From the NCBI GenBank assembly GCA_032207245.1, contig CM063504.1, forward strand, positions 20,798,926 through 20,862,925: a stretch of 64,000 nt of DNA. Reading direction: 5' to 3'. Numbering within the stretch: the stretch's first letter is position 1; every line of letters starts with the position of its first letter. This DNA is from Pardosa pseudoannulata. Lineage: Eukaryota; Arthropoda; Arachnida; Araneae; Lycosidae. The position numbers and the translations under genes are program-made. Below, piece by piece: positions 40,401-47,119 of the stretch. Below the pieces are notes generated by a model. The model was given only the letters and a program-made list of their open reading frames with translations. It made no database searches and had not been told where the DNA came from.

Positions 40401-40512
40401 TGATTGGTTTGTGAACATTGGATGATTCATGGGCAAACCTTGCTTGATTAAATGTAATACATCGGCATACAAAAGACTTGCCAAGAAGTCTCCTAACAAA
40501 AAACTGCTGCAT
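575..40512 (-). CDS. PC: Pyruvate carboxylase, mitochondrial (spliced, 17 coding exons seen, incomplete at both an internal exon and the 3' end)
   Basis: The product is the ATP- and biotin-dependent enzyme that carboxylates pyruvate to oxaloacetate in the mitochondrial matrix. It feeds gluconeogenesis and refills the TCA cycle. Exons are listed separately below. In order they encode a basic, Ser/Arg-containing N-terminus suited to mitochondrial import, the biotin carboxylase domain ([39 protein letters not shown]), the linker, the carboxyltransferase barrel ([35 protein letters not shown]) and the conserved C-terminal region up to PKVAEEFE. All junctions are GT-AG and the phases agree, except between the exons at 15957..16113 and 8935..9068, where one exon of about 107 bases is absent. 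With that exon the coding length would be about 1050 codons. Animal PC is about 1180 residues, so only the biotinyl domain (with its AMKM lysine site) remains to the left of the window. Introns run from about 0.45 to 6.9 kb. Confidence 0.95.
824..1274 (-). other. PC: PC intron, no gene seen
   Basis: A 451-base AT-rich intron containing only a short (CA)n run near 937. Confidence 0.8.
1275..1454 (-). CDS. PC: PC exon 17 (end of the carboxyltransferase region)
   Basis: The exon is 180 bases in phase 0. It encodes [20 protein letters not shown], the [20 protein letters not shown] stretch and [11 protein letters not shown]. The [14 protein letters not shown] and GYIGxPHGGFxEP motifs are typical of PC. 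Confidence 0.95.
1455..2632 (-). other. PC: PC intron, no gene seen
   Basis: AT-rich intron. The small open frame near 2029 on the plus strand has no recognisable motif. Confidence 0.75.
2633..2877 (-). CDS. PC: PC exon 16 (carboxyltransferase)
   Basis: The exon is 245 bases. It encodes [40 protein letters not shown] and [20 protein letters not shown], ending [17 protein letters not shown] is invariant in PC and carries the Thr near the biotin/pyruvate site. Confidence 0.95.
3329..3920 (+). repeat. Truncated copy of the 770-bp CAG-ended repeat
   Basis: It starts CAGGGTATCCGCCAAAATAA and can be aligned by eye with 23606..24240 nearly throughout. Shared blocks include CATACCTAAGTTTAATCATA and CTTGCTTTGAGTTTCCTTG. 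It lacks the right-hand end present in the other copy, so it is a broken copy of a non-autonomous DNA element. Confidence 0.7.
4076..4206 (-). repeat. SINE fragment with an inverted second head
   Basis: The left part (CGAACGGCTGTGAATATC, CATCCGTGCC) matches the middle and head of the SINE family at 37959..38141. The head segment near 4143..4162 is followed by an inverted near-copy at 4178..4199, giving a stem of about 20 bp (AAGAGCAGCGCCCTACCCA against its complement, one mismatch). Confidence 0.6.
6051..6300 (-). CDS. PC: PC exon 15 (carboxyltransferase, metal-site histidines)
   Basis: The exon is 250 bases. It encodes [33 protein letters not shown] and [20 protein letters not shown]. The two His of HIHTHD bind the metal in this family. 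It ends EHDTG with the Gly codon split. Confidence 0.95.
6485..7018 (+). pseudogene. DNA-transposon fragment with a helix-turn-helix N-terminal domain
   Basis: A frame starting at the ATG at 6740 reads [17 protein letters not shown], stop, then [27 protein letters not shown] and [20 protein letters not shown]. The layout resembles the HTH/DUF4817-type N-terminus of arthropod mariner-related proteins. An in-frame TAA at 6791 breaks it. Upstream, TGATCAAAAAGTCCGTATAA (near 6496) looks like a mariner-type terminal sequence. The element stops where the LINE fragment begins, with no transposase catalytic part. The family assignment is from memory of the pattern and is moderate. Confidence 0.5.
7030..8530 (-). 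pseudogene. Jockey-like non-LTR retrotransposon fragment (endonuclease to start of RT)
   Basis: Reading on the minus strand from 8511, the first piece ([49 protein letters not shown]) is an APE-type endonuclease; GDFNAH is its signature. The next piece (7951..7673) carries [16 protein letters not shown] sequence. The last (7337..7030) has [27 protein letters not shown] and [10 protein letters not shown], the first RT motifs. The pieces are split by frameshifts. Both the endonuclease start and the rest of the RT are missing, so it is an internal fragment, degraded and not functional. Confidence 0.8.
8935..9068 (-). CDS. PC: PC exon 14 of the expected order (carboxyltransferase, metal-site lysine)
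   Basis: The exon is 134 bases. It opens with two bases of a split Gly codon, then encodes [33 protein letters not shown] and AGTHILCIK. The final Lys is the residue that is carbamylated and binds metal in PC. Its incoming phase does not match the phase left by 15957..16113, which shows directly that an exon is missing between them. Confidence 0.94.
10559..11068. mobile_element. Non-autonomous DNA element (MITE-like), 510 bp
   Basis: The termini are CAGGGTTGCCAAC and GTTGGTAACTCTG, inverted repeats with two mismatches in 13. The flanks are AATAGT at 10553..10558 and AATAGT at 11069..11074, a 6-bp direct repeat that fits a target-site duplication. The interior is AT-rich with no ORF. The CAG ends resemble hAT elements, but those normally make 8-bp duplications. 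Confidence 0.65.
12179..12388 (+). CDS. THAP-type zinc-finger exon (transposon-derived or nested gene fragment)
   Basis: The exon opens with ATG and encodes [39 protein letters not shown] and [10 protein letters not shown]-x4-C near residues 12 and 17, the FFSVPKDP segment, the W of KIWT and the final C-x2-H of CEDHF match the THAP DNA-binding zinc finger (C2CH). A GTAAAT donor follows at 12389, so this looks like a first coding exon. No later exon was found. THAP domains occur in P-element transposases and in host regulators. The stretch lies between inverted repeats (12063..12092 and 13500..13530) inside a PC intron on the opposite strand, which favours a transposon origin. Confidence 0.65.
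12940..13007 (-). repeat. SINE 3' fragment
   Basis: GTTTTGGTTTGGTTTTGG followed by GCTACGGTCTACTTTTTGCA and ACACGAAGGCTAATGAGACC matches the tail half of the SINE family at 37959..38141. The tRNA-like head is absent. Confidence 0.75.
14012..14273 (+). repeat. Possible solo LTR
   Basis: This stretch has a TATAAAAGC box near 14153, an AATAAAAG polyadenylation-like signal near 14207 and a CTCGTTTTCTC run, the order seen in LTR promoters. It starts TGTT and could end ACA or ATCA. No flanking duplication or second LTR was found, so the limits and the call are tentative. Confidence 0.35.
14616..14905. repeat. A-rich low-complexity tracts
   Basis: Long, nearly pure A runs (14622..14702 and 14837..14871) with scattered G and T. 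They create a spurious Phe-rich open frame on the minus strand. Assembly here may be unreliable. Confidence 0.9.
15957..16113 (-). CDS. PC: PC exon 12 (carboxyltransferase)
   Basis: The exon is 157 bases. It encodes [40 protein letters not shown] and YPDNVVFK (the last codon split AA/G). [14 protein letters not shown] carries the conserved Arg of the pyruvate site. The donor is GTTAGT. The next exon expected from the family is missing from the following intron (see findings). Confidence 0.94.
16114..18401 (-). other. PC: PC intron, no gene seen
   Basis: AT-rich throughout. The short frame near 17575 on the plus strand shows no motif. Confidence 0.75.
18402..18626 (-). CDS. PC: PC exon 11 (start of carboxyltransferase barrel)
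   Basis: The exon is 225 bases. It encodes [40 protein letters not shown] and [16 protein letters not shown]. The Asp of DTTFRDAHQ is a ligand of the divalent metal in the carboxyltransferase site of this family. The acceptor follows a run of nine T. Confidence 0.95.
18766..18803. repeat. (CA)n/(TA)n microsatellite
   Basis: ACACACATACACACACACAT runs into a TA repeat that ends at the left tip of the Tc1-like element, in keeping with Tc1 insertion at TA. Confidence 0.9.
18830..19869 (-). pseudogene. Tc1-like transposase pseudogene
   Basis: The frame begins [15 protein letters not shown] at 19869 and then meets stops. The best-preserved part (19438..19115) has [12 protein letters not shown], with the first catalytic Asp, and [14 protein letters not shown] shift in frame near 19140 leads to [15 protein letters not shown] sequence, then [14 protein letters not shown] sequence and [15 protein letters not shown] at the C-terminus. 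Several stops and frameshifts make it inactive. The length is normal for Tc1. Confidence 0.85.
20001..20172 (-). mobile_element. tRNA-headed SINE copy (nested in Tc1-like element)
   Basis: The order on the minus strand is a tRNA-like head with B-box GGTTCGAATCCC, the body CATGGATGTTTGTAGCC, the core CATTAGCCCTCGTG, then a CCAAACCAAA tail. Perfect 13-bp direct repeats GGTCATGTTTTGG lie at 19988..20000 and 20173..20185, and they are part of the Tc1 terminal repeat. This shows insertion by target-primed reverse transcription after the Tc1 element arrived. Confidence 0.88.
21923..22157 (-). CDS. PC: PC exon 10 (end of BC domain, allosteric linker)
   Basis: The exon is 235 bases. It encodes [54 protein letters not shown] and a less conserved Pro-rich stretch ending EIPAG. 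[18 protein letters not shown] lies in the linker where acetyl-CoA acts in the family. Confidence 0.94.
23606..24375. mobile_element. Non-autonomous CAG-ended DNA element, 770 bp (full copy)
   Basis: It starts CAGGGTATCTGCC and ends GCGTGGAAACCATG. Near both ends repeats of CCATGACTTTTCATGACTTT type occur in opposite orientation (AAATCCATGATTTTCCATGA at the right). Flanking TTAATG at 23600..23605 and 24376..24381 fits a 6-bp target-site duplication, or TTAA plus two bases. No ORF is present. A truncated relative is at 3329..3920. Confidence 0.65.
24497..24701. repeat. Imperfect foldback (inverted repeat) of about 200 bp
   Basis: CAATAGCTTCAATAAA and TTTATTGAAGTTATTG face each other around GCTAGC at 24601. 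The arms extend outwards through CAAAGAAAATACATATTA and TAATACATATTTTCTTTG to TTTTATCCTAATT and AATAGGATAAAA. The whole could fold into one long hairpin with mismatches and gaps. Confidence 0.7.
24911..25093 (-). CDS. PC: PC exon 9 (biotin carboxylase C-terminal domain)
   Basis: The exon is 183 bases (61 codons, phase 0 at both ends). It encodes [37 protein letters not shown] and [19 protein letters not shown] and the [11 protein letters not shown] join (completed by the next exon) are family hallmarks. Confidence 0.95.
25094..25678 (-). other. PC: PC intron, no gene seen
   Basis: AT-rich; nothing recognised. Confidence 0.8.
25679..25841 (-). CDS. PC: PC exon 8 (biotin carboxylase C-terminal domain)
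   Basis: The exon is 163 bases. It encodes [20 protein letters not shown], the [11 protein letters not shown] motif and FQPDTGRIE. It ends on a full codon at a GTACTG donor. Confidence 0.95.
26018..26172 (-). mobile_element. tRNA-headed SINE copy, head slightly shortened
   Basis: It matches the family in tail (GGTTTGGAGTGCTACGGTCT as read on +), core and B-box region (GTGATTCGATCCCACGAACT on +). Perfect 13-bp direct repeats ATAATAAGTATTG flank it at 26005..26017 and 26173..26185. The tail is short and the end of the head is degraded. Confidence 0.88.
26417..26580 (-). CDS. PC: PC exon 7 (ATP-grasp, catalytic segment)
   Basis: The exon is 164 bases. It encodes [40 protein letters not shown] and [15 protein letters not shown]. 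The [14 protein letters not shown] motif holds the metal-binding Glu/Asn and catalytic Arg known from biotin carboxylases. Confidence 0.96.
26581..27770 (-). other. PC: PC intron, no gene seen
   Basis: AT-rich with short A and T runs; nothing recognised. Confidence 0.8.
27771..27877 (-). CDS. PC: PC exon 6 (ATP-grasp)
   Basis: The exon is 107 bases. It encodes [20 protein letters not shown] and [27 protein letters not shown] and EIAPAP are among the strongest family signatures. The acceptor is ATTTTAG and the donor GTAAGT. Confidence 0.95.
28930..28971. repeat. Hairpin-forming inverted repeat
   Basis: AAAGAGTAATCTATG and CATAGATTACTTTTT pair with one mismatch around a short loop. Confidence 0.7.
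30104..30560 (-). pseudogene. LINE ORF2 C-terminal remnant
   Basis: The minus-strand frame reads [40 protein letters not shown] and [11 protein letters not shown]. This is the conserved tail after the RT domain of some non-LTR retrotransposons (intact relatives read YGSETWTLT..ERKILRRIFGP..GHVARM). The upstream part (30560..30404) continues it with frame breaks. No RT catalytic motif is left. Confidence 0.75.
31705..31735. repeat. 31-bp odd palindrome with nearby partial repeats
   Basis: TATACTAGTGATG and CATCACTAGTATA are arranged symmetrically around one A at 31720, with further ATCACTAGTATAT copies near 31743 and 31758. Confidence 0.85.
33408..33525 (-). CDS. PC: PC exon 5 (ATP-grasp)
   Basis: The exon is 118 bases. 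It encodes [20 protein letters not shown] and [20 protein letters not shown]. EKxxxxPRHVEVQ is the conserved biotin carboxylase segment with the active-site Glu/His residues. It ends one base into the final Gly codon. Confidence 0.95.
33526..35911 (-). other. PC: PC intron, no gene seen
   Basis: AT-rich. The short plus-strand frames near 34626 and 35725 show no motif and look like chance. Confidence 0.8.
35912..36057 (-). CDS. PC: PC exon 4 (ATP-grasp, glycine-rich loop)
   Basis: The exon is 146 bases. It encodes [35 protein letters not shown] and KNMD. The GGGGRGM loop closes over ATP in this family. The donor is a consensus GTAAGT. Confidence 0.95.
36058..37563 (-). other. PC: PC intron with microsatellite cluster
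   Basis: AT-rich, with the compound microsatellite described separately at its left-gene side. Confidence 0.8.
37140..37430. repeat. Compound microsatellite (CA)n, (TAA)n, (TA)n
   Basis: Alternating CA, ACAT, TAA and TA tracts, including more than 40 bases of pure TA ending near 37425. CTTACCTTTAGTAAGCTTAT near 37235 repeats sequence near 37128, which suggests local duplication. It yields spurious open frames on both strands. Confidence 0.92.
37564..37729 (-). CDS. PC: PC exon 3 (biotin carboxylase N-terminal domain)
   Basis: The exon is 166 bases and opens in phase 0. It encodes [20 protein letters not shown], then [18 protein letters not shown] and [19 protein letters not shown] is diagnostic of ATP-grasp biotin carboxylases, and the lysine in MGDK belongs to the conserved nucleotide-site region. 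It ends with one base of a split Gly codon. Confidence 0.95.
37730..38735 (-). other. PC: PC intron with a SINE
   Basis: It holds the best SINE copy of the window (37959..38141); otherwise it is AT-rich. Confidence 0.85.
37959..38141 (-). mobile_element. tRNA-headed SINE, full-length reference copy (183 bp)
   Basis: On the minus strand the order is the head with an A-box-like GGCCGAATGGTTAGGGTGCT and a perfect B-box GGTTCGAATCCC, spaced as in tRNA genes. Next come CATGGATGTTCGTAGCC, the core GGTCACGGTCTCATTAGCCC and the tail CCAAACCAAACCAAACC. Perfect 13-bp duplications GTTTTATTTCTGG lie at 37946..37958 and 38142..38154. It would be transcribed by RNA polymerase III and mobilised by a partner LINE. 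Other copies: 20001, 26018 and 46085, with fragments at 4076 and 12940. Confidence 0.9.
38736..38920 (-). CDS. PC: PC exon 2 (biotin carboxylase N-terminal domain)
   Basis: The exon is 185 bases and completes the VANRGEIAIRV signature of biotin carboxylases. It continues through [20 protein letters not shown] and the animal-type [13 protein letters not shown] loop, ending on a full codon (KISQ). The acceptor is TTTTTTAACAG and the donor GTATG. Confidence 0.95.
38921..40376 (-). other. PC: PC intron with a 34-bp palindrome
   Basis: AT-rich. It contains the palindrome at 39709..39742 and several scattered TTCACAAA motifs (39737, 39833, 39859, 40037, 40084). Confidence 0.75.
39709..39742. repeat. 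Perfect 34-bp palindrome
   Basis: TTTGTGAAAAGTCTATT is followed at once by its exact reverse complement, centred between 39725 and 39726. Confidence 0.92.
40377..40512 (-). CDS. PC: PC exon 1 (start codon, targeting peptide)
   Basis: The exon encodes 45 codons plus one base, starting [14 protein letters not shown] and ending in KKILVANRG across the junction. The N-terminus is rich in Arg/Lys and Ser with no acidic residue before RFAHESS, as expected for a mitochondrial presequence; KKILVANRG is the first strand of the biotin carboxylase domain. Bases 40513..40523 are 5' untranslated. The donor is GAG then GTAAAAT. This is the only ATG that fits the family's start region. Confidence 0.93.
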
Positions 40513-41654
40513 TTTGCCAACACCTGTGAAAATAAAAATTTGTTAGCAACTATTATGAAATTTTGAATATTAATTCAATTAACAAGTTTTAAATAATGTT
40601 TAAATGTGATCAACTCATTCATATTCAGCAACCAATTTTTACAAAGGTAAAGTGTAAGTTAACTTCATTCTCATATAAGTTTTTATATCCTTCCCCCCCC
40701 CCCTCCCCTGAATTATACAACTTGGGACTCTTTCCTATAATAAAATATAAGAAAACTTTTTCATTTATAATTTGGAATACATGATTCTAGGACACAGATG
40801 CATTCCAAATTAAGAGTAAGCATAGTTTTGCATTGCACTTTGGAACGTTTCATCATACCATTAATGTCTGAAGGCAGTTCTTAGAGATTAACTGAAGAAA
40901 TAAAACTTTTAGATTGTGTGACCTAAAAGGAACTGCTGTAAAATACTGACAGGTTGTATTTAATTATAAAGTTAAGAACATTTTAGAAAGAATTATTTTG
41001 TATTTTGTTTACATTCATTTGATCAATTTAAAAGAAAACAGTTCAATCTAAGTCAGATTTGTTAAAAACCCAGAAAGAATAAAACTTGTACAGCTTACAG
41101 TTTAAAAATTCCTTCACATCTTATGACAATATTAAAACTATCACTAGATAATATATCATATTTGAAGTACAGAAAATGAAACTTTAATGAAATATTTTAA
41201 ATAAGCTTCCTTATCAAGTGTATATCATTCTTTGGTAATAAACCAGTTACAGTGTCACAAAACTGCAATATAGTCATTAAAAAAAATCTATTTAAACTTA
41301 ATCAAACCTATATTTTGAAATGAATGGATATATTTTAAACTGCCTCTTTATTAATATAGCTAATGTACTTTCAATCTATATGATAACTACTGAGCAAAAA
41401 AGTTTATCCTAGCTTTTGAAATATATATTTCATCCAGTAAGTCAAATGATATTTATTCATTTAATTTCTCATGCAACATAATATTCCTGGGTATACCTGG
41501 TAATTTTGTTACCATTCTAACAAAGTTACTGAGTATTTTACTTATTAGAATTCAGTTGATTATATAACTTTCATAAAAAAATATTTTCTAGTTGTAAGAA
41601 AATTTTAACAAATGCCCTCATATCTGTAGGAACTTAATCATAACGATAAATTTT

Positions 41655-42190
41655 CACCATCAGCATTGGCACTACGACCCTTTGTGAGCCCGGGCCTTCC
41701 TTAGAAGCTTTTCCCAATCTGCCCTTCTCCCAGCAATTGATCTCCAGTTCTTTACCTTTAAGATGGCAAAATCTTCATCCACACAGTCTTTCCACTGTTT
41801 CTTAGGCCTTCCTTTTGGTCATTTATTGGAAGGGAGTGCATTAAAACCCCTCAAAGTTGTTCGTTCTGGGCTCATTCTCATTATATGTCCTGCCTATCTC
41901 ATTCTATTCAGCTTTATAGATTTGATAACATCATCACTGTTAAAGATCTTATATAATTCAAAATTATATCTTTTTCTCCAGTTATTTTAAAAAGACAACA
42001 CCAAAGATGGTTCGCAGGATCTTCCTTTCGAAGGTTGCCAACATCCTCTCCTCTTTACTTGTTAGGGTCCAAGTCTCCGAGGCATAAGTCAAAACTGACT
42101 TGATCAATACCTTGTACAGTAATATCTTTGTGTTTCTTTTTATCAAGTAGGATTTCAGTAGTGATCTTAAACACACACACACACACACAA
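41655..42190 (-). pseudogene. LINE ORF2 C-terminal remnant
   Basis: The minus-strand frame (42188..41982) reads LLKSYLIKRNTKILLYKVLI, KSVLTYASETWTLTSKEERM and LATFERKILRTIFG. After a frame break it continues with YNFELYKIF-, AGHIMRMSPERT- and GRPKKQWKDCVDED-type sequence. This is the post-RT region of a non-LTR retrotransposon, related to but distinct from 30104..30560. Confidence 0.8.
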
Positions 42191-43484
42191 AAAAAAAAAA
42201 CAGCGATTGGCTGCAGTAATTTTTTTTTTCTAATTTCAGGATTTATGTCATTTTGGCAGTTTATTTCTGATCCTAGGTAGGTAAAATTTTTTTACAGATT
42301 CAAATTTAAAAGAATCGATAAATTTTAAAAGCTACAAAATAATCCAAAACTGAAATATTTTACTGTGCATTAAAATTTGTTAATTTATTAGCACATTTAA
42401 TATGATTTAATACATTCCTATTACTAAAGATTGTAAATAATTTTGAAAAAGCACGAGCTCTTAAGAGATTATGACCCTGAAAAATACTAAACAAGAATGT
42501 GCCTCACTAAAAATTTTTGTATTAATAAAATATTTTTTATTGAGCATATCACACAATCCACTTAATTTCTGATAACTATATTCCTAGAAAGACACTATAT
42601 TTCAGACTATTACAACTTACAGGAAACAAAAATCATCCAAAAACTATAGCTCTTAATATATGACATGCAAATTTTAACATAAATAACGACAGAGTAAAAA
42701 CACTTTTAAATTCTTAGTTCTTAGTGATAAAATATCTTGCTTTCTTTCTTATAAAGCATCCCTATGTAGAATTGATACTTTAAGTTACCTTTTAATATTA
42801 AAAACCATTTATTTAAAAACAATATTTTTCTTTAACTCATTTTCTTATTTTACTTGGTGCTTTGTTGGTTGACAAAATAAATTTTTTTATATTTCATTAA
42901 ATTCAAAAATTCTTAAAAACCTGCTTAGCTATAAAAACTTTTTTAATATGGTTGTCGAAAAATTATATTACCAATTTGCCCTCAATGAAATTAAATTTGA
43001 TGCTTTTTAAAATTCTAAAAGAATATTTAAGATACTTTTTTTCAACACTAGAAAGAATATTTTTCAATATACCTAGAAAGACAAAGAGCAGCTATTGCTC
43101 CTTCTAAATGGTTTAAAACCATACCTTCTTTATAATTTATTTTCTGTAACAAGTTTTTATGTAAATATAGTTATTGAATTTAACTAACACAAAATTAATT
43201 TTCCCACTCAGTTCATGATTTTCAAAATTTTTTCATGTTCTTTAAAATACAATATATACATAATCTATTACTAATAAAATACAATAACTGAAAGTTATAT
43301 TTATACAAAGAAATTTTCTTTGAATCACACAAATTCAAATCAATACCCTATTTAAAAATTACTTTTAAATATATAAACATTTAAATACAAATATTTCAAT
43401 GTGGTTTACTTAGATCATTCCTTTTTACAATCTCTGTAAATATCTGAGCTTATTTAGTAGTACAAAAGTTGGAAACAGATTTTT

Positions 43485-43530
43485 TTTAATTAAAAAAAAA
43501 AAAGAGAGAGAGAGAAGAAGAAGAAGAGGA
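43485..43530. repeat. A-rich/(GA)n/(GAA)n microsatellite
   Basis: A run of A followed by GAGAGAGAGA and GAAGAAGAAGAG. Confidence 0.9.
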
Positions 43531-44884
43531 GTTTATAGCTTTATTGTGACATTAACTCATTTCACATTGCATTTTCTGCTTGAAATTGTTATATACAGAA
43601 ATTGACAGTTGTACTATTTAAATATAACGAAATGGCTCTGCCAAGAACCTTATGAATATACAAACTTATAGCTTCGATAATGATTAAAAATAGATAATTT
43701 TTTAATTTACATGATCTTTATAAATAATTAAGAGAAGCCAATATTAAAACAGGAAATCGAGCAATATACAAGAACGATTAGAGTCTAAAATTTGTTTGCA
43801 GTTGAAATGCTTGCTTCTATCTGTCTGATGTTAATACTGCTTCTTATTCTGAACTTAAAAAGATACAATTTAAATAATAAATAATTCCCCTTAATATCCA
43901 GAAAAGTTATATAAATTAACTTTATAAAACATTACATAAAATTATTTTAAAATTTACATTAATTTTGTTTTGAGTAATTAACATGTCGAACACTTAAATA
44001 TTTTTCTATGTATATACAGATATGTTAAATTTATATTCATGTTTTTCATTAATTTCATAATAGTTTTATATACTTTAATTTATTATCAATTAATTTTTAA
44101 AATAATTGATCGACAAAACCTTATTTAACGTGGAGCAAAAACATTCTGCATATATAAAATATGTTACACATACACACATAATACATGAAGATATTTCAAA
44201 ATAAAAACAAATGTCAGCTTATAAACTATAAGAATTTAAAGAAAATAACTTTGGGGAAAAGAAAAGAAAGTATAATAAATAAATTACAAAATACATAAAA
44301 ATTCAACATAATGGATATAATTTTTAAATGGGTGTTCAAGATGCAAATGTTAAAATAGGATATTAAAATTTAAAAAAAAATTACTTATTCAGTTTCACTA
44401 TAAATAATTTTTAAACACTGAGTTTTTTTTTAATTTTTATACAAAAACCATCGTTAAAAATATACGTACGGAAAAAAATATTTTACAAAATAAAAATGGA
44501 AGAACTGTATTAATAGGTATCTATTTGAAAAGCAACGTCAAAACTTGTGAAGGTATTGAAAACATTAATCCGAGATGGTGAAAATGTGTTATTACTTTAA
44601 TTGCAAAACTAAATGTCTTGCATAACTGGTTTGTTATGCAAGGGCGGGATGCTACATCCAACTCGTACTTAATTTAACGATAAATAGGGTAAATGGGAAT
44701 GTACTGTAAAAATATGCCTTAAAAAATAAACCTGTAAAACATATACAGAGATATATTAAACATAAATACCGCACACTATGTAGAAGGCAAATAAGCAATT
44801 ATTAAGGAAGTGCCGGGAATATCATGAACCGTTTCATACCCGGCTAATGACTTGCTTTAAACTGTACATATAACTGAACTTTAC

Positions 44885-45061
44885 CTCAAGATGATCTCTT
44901 CTTGAGAAAGAATTTCGCAATTTGTATCTTATCCTTGAATGAAATCTCACGTGTGAATATGTTCCGGACTCCTCTGGCAACAGCTTCCTCCTCTGGTTGT
45001 TATGGCAACAGCTGTAAGACATCTGCAGCATTTCTTGTTGTTTTTTATTGGCTAACATGGA
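44885..45061 (-). other. PC: Putative 5' non-coding exon of pyruvate carboxylase
   Basis: The coding exon that carries the PC start codon begins with an acceptor (TTTTCACAG) only 11 bases before the ATG, so an upstream non-coding exon must exist. This stretch is the best candidate. It is richer in GC than its surroundings and ends in a good donor (CTTGAG then GTAAAG on the minus strand). Its right end, where transcription would start, is a guess. An ATG at 45064 opens a 76-codon frame that would not run into the PC frame after splicing, so either transcription starts downstream of it or it is an upstream ORF. Confidence 0.4.
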
Positions 45062-45360
45062 CATAACAATATAAAGGTTATGGTTTTACTTCCAAAAACA
45101 ATAAGTAATTTTAATAGCTATTTAATTTTTACTTGTATTCGCATTATTTCTAATATACCATTCACAATAAAGTGTAATATCTGAAGTTTTAATTAAACGT
45201 TACTATTTAACGTCATTGTTAACCTAAGGATATTGCTCTTTTTATTCGAAAAATATATTTTCTTTTCTAGATAAGTCTGAAAGAGAATATTTCAAAATAA
45301 TTTTGTTTACAGTGCTTATATTTCTTTATTTTATTCTTTGAAAAACTGACACACTTCGTG
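45062..45360. promoter_or_regulatory. Region upstream of PC, likely to hold its promoter
   Basis: These 300 bases lie between the putative 5' exon and the hAT-like element. No clear TATA box or initiator could be fixed. The call rests on position only. Confidence 0.25.
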
Positions 45361-46916
45361 CATGGGAATAATTTGAGAGGGGCAAGAGGGGGCAATTGCA
45401 CCCCCAGAATTTTTAGAGGAAGGGCAAACTTATAGTTTTGCCCCTCCAGTTTTTTAAAGTTTTATTCATATATTAAATTTTTGATTCGATATTTTAATGA
45501 ATGTTAAAGTTAATCTGTTTTTATTAGTGGGTATAAGATTTATTCTAACTACGGTTATCGTCCTTTTCTGGAATATTTTTAAAGCAAGTATAAGTATTCT
45601 AACTTGTATCTTTGCCCTCCAGATTTTTACAGTTTTACTAATTTATTAAAGGAAGTATAGGTACTCTAATAACTCTGCTTCTCGACAAAGATTCCATTCT
45701 CTGAATTATTTAATCTGTATTAATTCATTTAATCGCATAATTAATCATCAACTTGTATAGTTTTTATGCTAAAAATGATTTTTATCAGGGAAAGAAAAAT
45801 ATCTATATATTGAAATACTCTGTAGTTTTTGGATTATATTTATTATAAATTTCAATTAACAAAATTCTTATCGTTGAATTAATATTAAGGAGACATATTT
45901 AAATATGTATATAAAAAATTTTGGAATTTTTTATATACATGTTTTTATATAATGAAATATTTTAAATAATTATTCCGACTATTGCAGGGGGGGGCTCTTA
46001 TGCCAGAATTTAGGTACAATTTTATTGTCATTCGAATGAGCATCATTAGATCAGATACGATAAATACCAGAGTGTCCCCAAATGTGCAGACGAACGATGA
46101 CCGAATGGTAGAGAGCTGCTTTTCGGTGCCGGCGTTCGTGGTTTCAAATCCCGCTAATGGCATGGATGTTCGTAACCATTCTTAATTTGCATTAAGTAGA
46201 AGGTCCTGGTTTCATTAGCTCTCGTGAGAAGAACAGTAGACCGTAGCGTTCCCAATTCAAACCAAATCAAATCCCAAGTATGACCCAAAATTTTAAAGTT
46301 CAATCCATGTTATAATTTCGAATAATCCTAGTTATTAGTTTTATAATATGTAAGAACTTCAGAATATACTGAAATCTTAATATTAGTGTTCCATTGGTGA
46401 ATGACACACTGACATTTAAACTCATTTGAAAAGTAAAACAATACTTACATTTTAATGATAACGTGTGTTTGATTGAAGGAGAGAAAGATCAAGAAGGTAA
46501 AGAAGATAAACTATTTGAGATAGATATGTAGTACTTTGCATTCGAGAAAATAAATTATATCTATGTCTTTGGAAAATAATCAATTTGTGTTTTATTTGGA
46601 AAAACCAGCTTAATTCTATTTTACTTAGCTGATTTATCAAGTATTTACCGCTTAATCTGACCTCCCTTCGATCGCGTCAGATATATTTGCAAGCTTGGTG
46701 AGAACATTTTTCGGAAGAATAAACGAAAGGAACCATCACGTTTTGTTTTTGCATCGATTTTACAGATTTGTTAAGATTTTCCCGTATTAACTAAATAAAT
46801 AATAAAAATAATAGTTAAAAAAGGGTTAAAATATTACCGTTTTAGGATTATTGAATATTCATTATTGAAAACTTTTGCCCTCCCCCCTCAGTTGAAACTG
46901 CCAAGTTACGCCTCTG
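45361..46916. mobile_element. hAT-like non-autonomous element, 1556 bp, 8-bp TSD
   Basis: Flanking ACTTCGTG at 45353..45360 and 46917..46924 is a perfect 8-bp direct repeat. The right end, read inwards, is CAGAGGCGTAACTTGGCAG, a hAT-type terminus; the left end CATGGGAATAATTTGAGAGG is a diverged inverted match. TTTTGCCCTCC-type blocks recur at 45434, 45609 and 46872. No transposase is left. It carries a SINE on the plus strand and lies about 300 bp upstream of the PC 5' exon. Confidence 0.75.
46085..46268 (+). mobile_element. tRNA-headed SINE copy (plus orientation, diverged)
   Basis: Head GACCGAATGGTAGAGAGCTG, B-box-like GGTTTCAAATCCC, body GGCATGGATGTTCGTAACC, core TTCATTAGCTCTCGTGAGAA and tail CAATTCAAACCAAATCAAAT. 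It is more diverged than the other copies, and its flanking duplication is not clear. Confidence 0.8.
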
Positions 46917-46924
46917 ACTTCGTG

Positions 46925-47119
46925 TATTTACTTTAAGTGGGAGCCATGAACAAATATCCAAATATTAAAATAAATGGTAATAAATTTTCATAGTTCAATG
47001 TTTTTCGACAATTTAAATGTGAAAGTGATATTTTAAAATATAAAGCAGTTTTTGGTTTAAAGTTTAGTTTACAGTCCGCCATGCACAATACACTTCGTTT
47101 GTTAGGGTTATCAATGCTA
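46925..47119. other. Short interval, nothing recognised
   Basis: AT-rich stretch between the hAT-like element and the LINE fragment. Confidence 0.6.

Larger units (their letters stand above)
40524..44884 (-). other. PC: Putative first intron of PC (5' UTR intron)
   Basis: It contains a LINE remnant (41655..42190), a (CA)n tract near 42171 and an A/GA/GAA tract near 43490. The rest is AT-rich with nothing recognised. Confidence 0.6.

Noticed and set aside
45945..46185. Overlapping 67- and 72-codon frames on the two strands
   Set aside because: They fall in the SINE and hAT-like element and show no protein motif.
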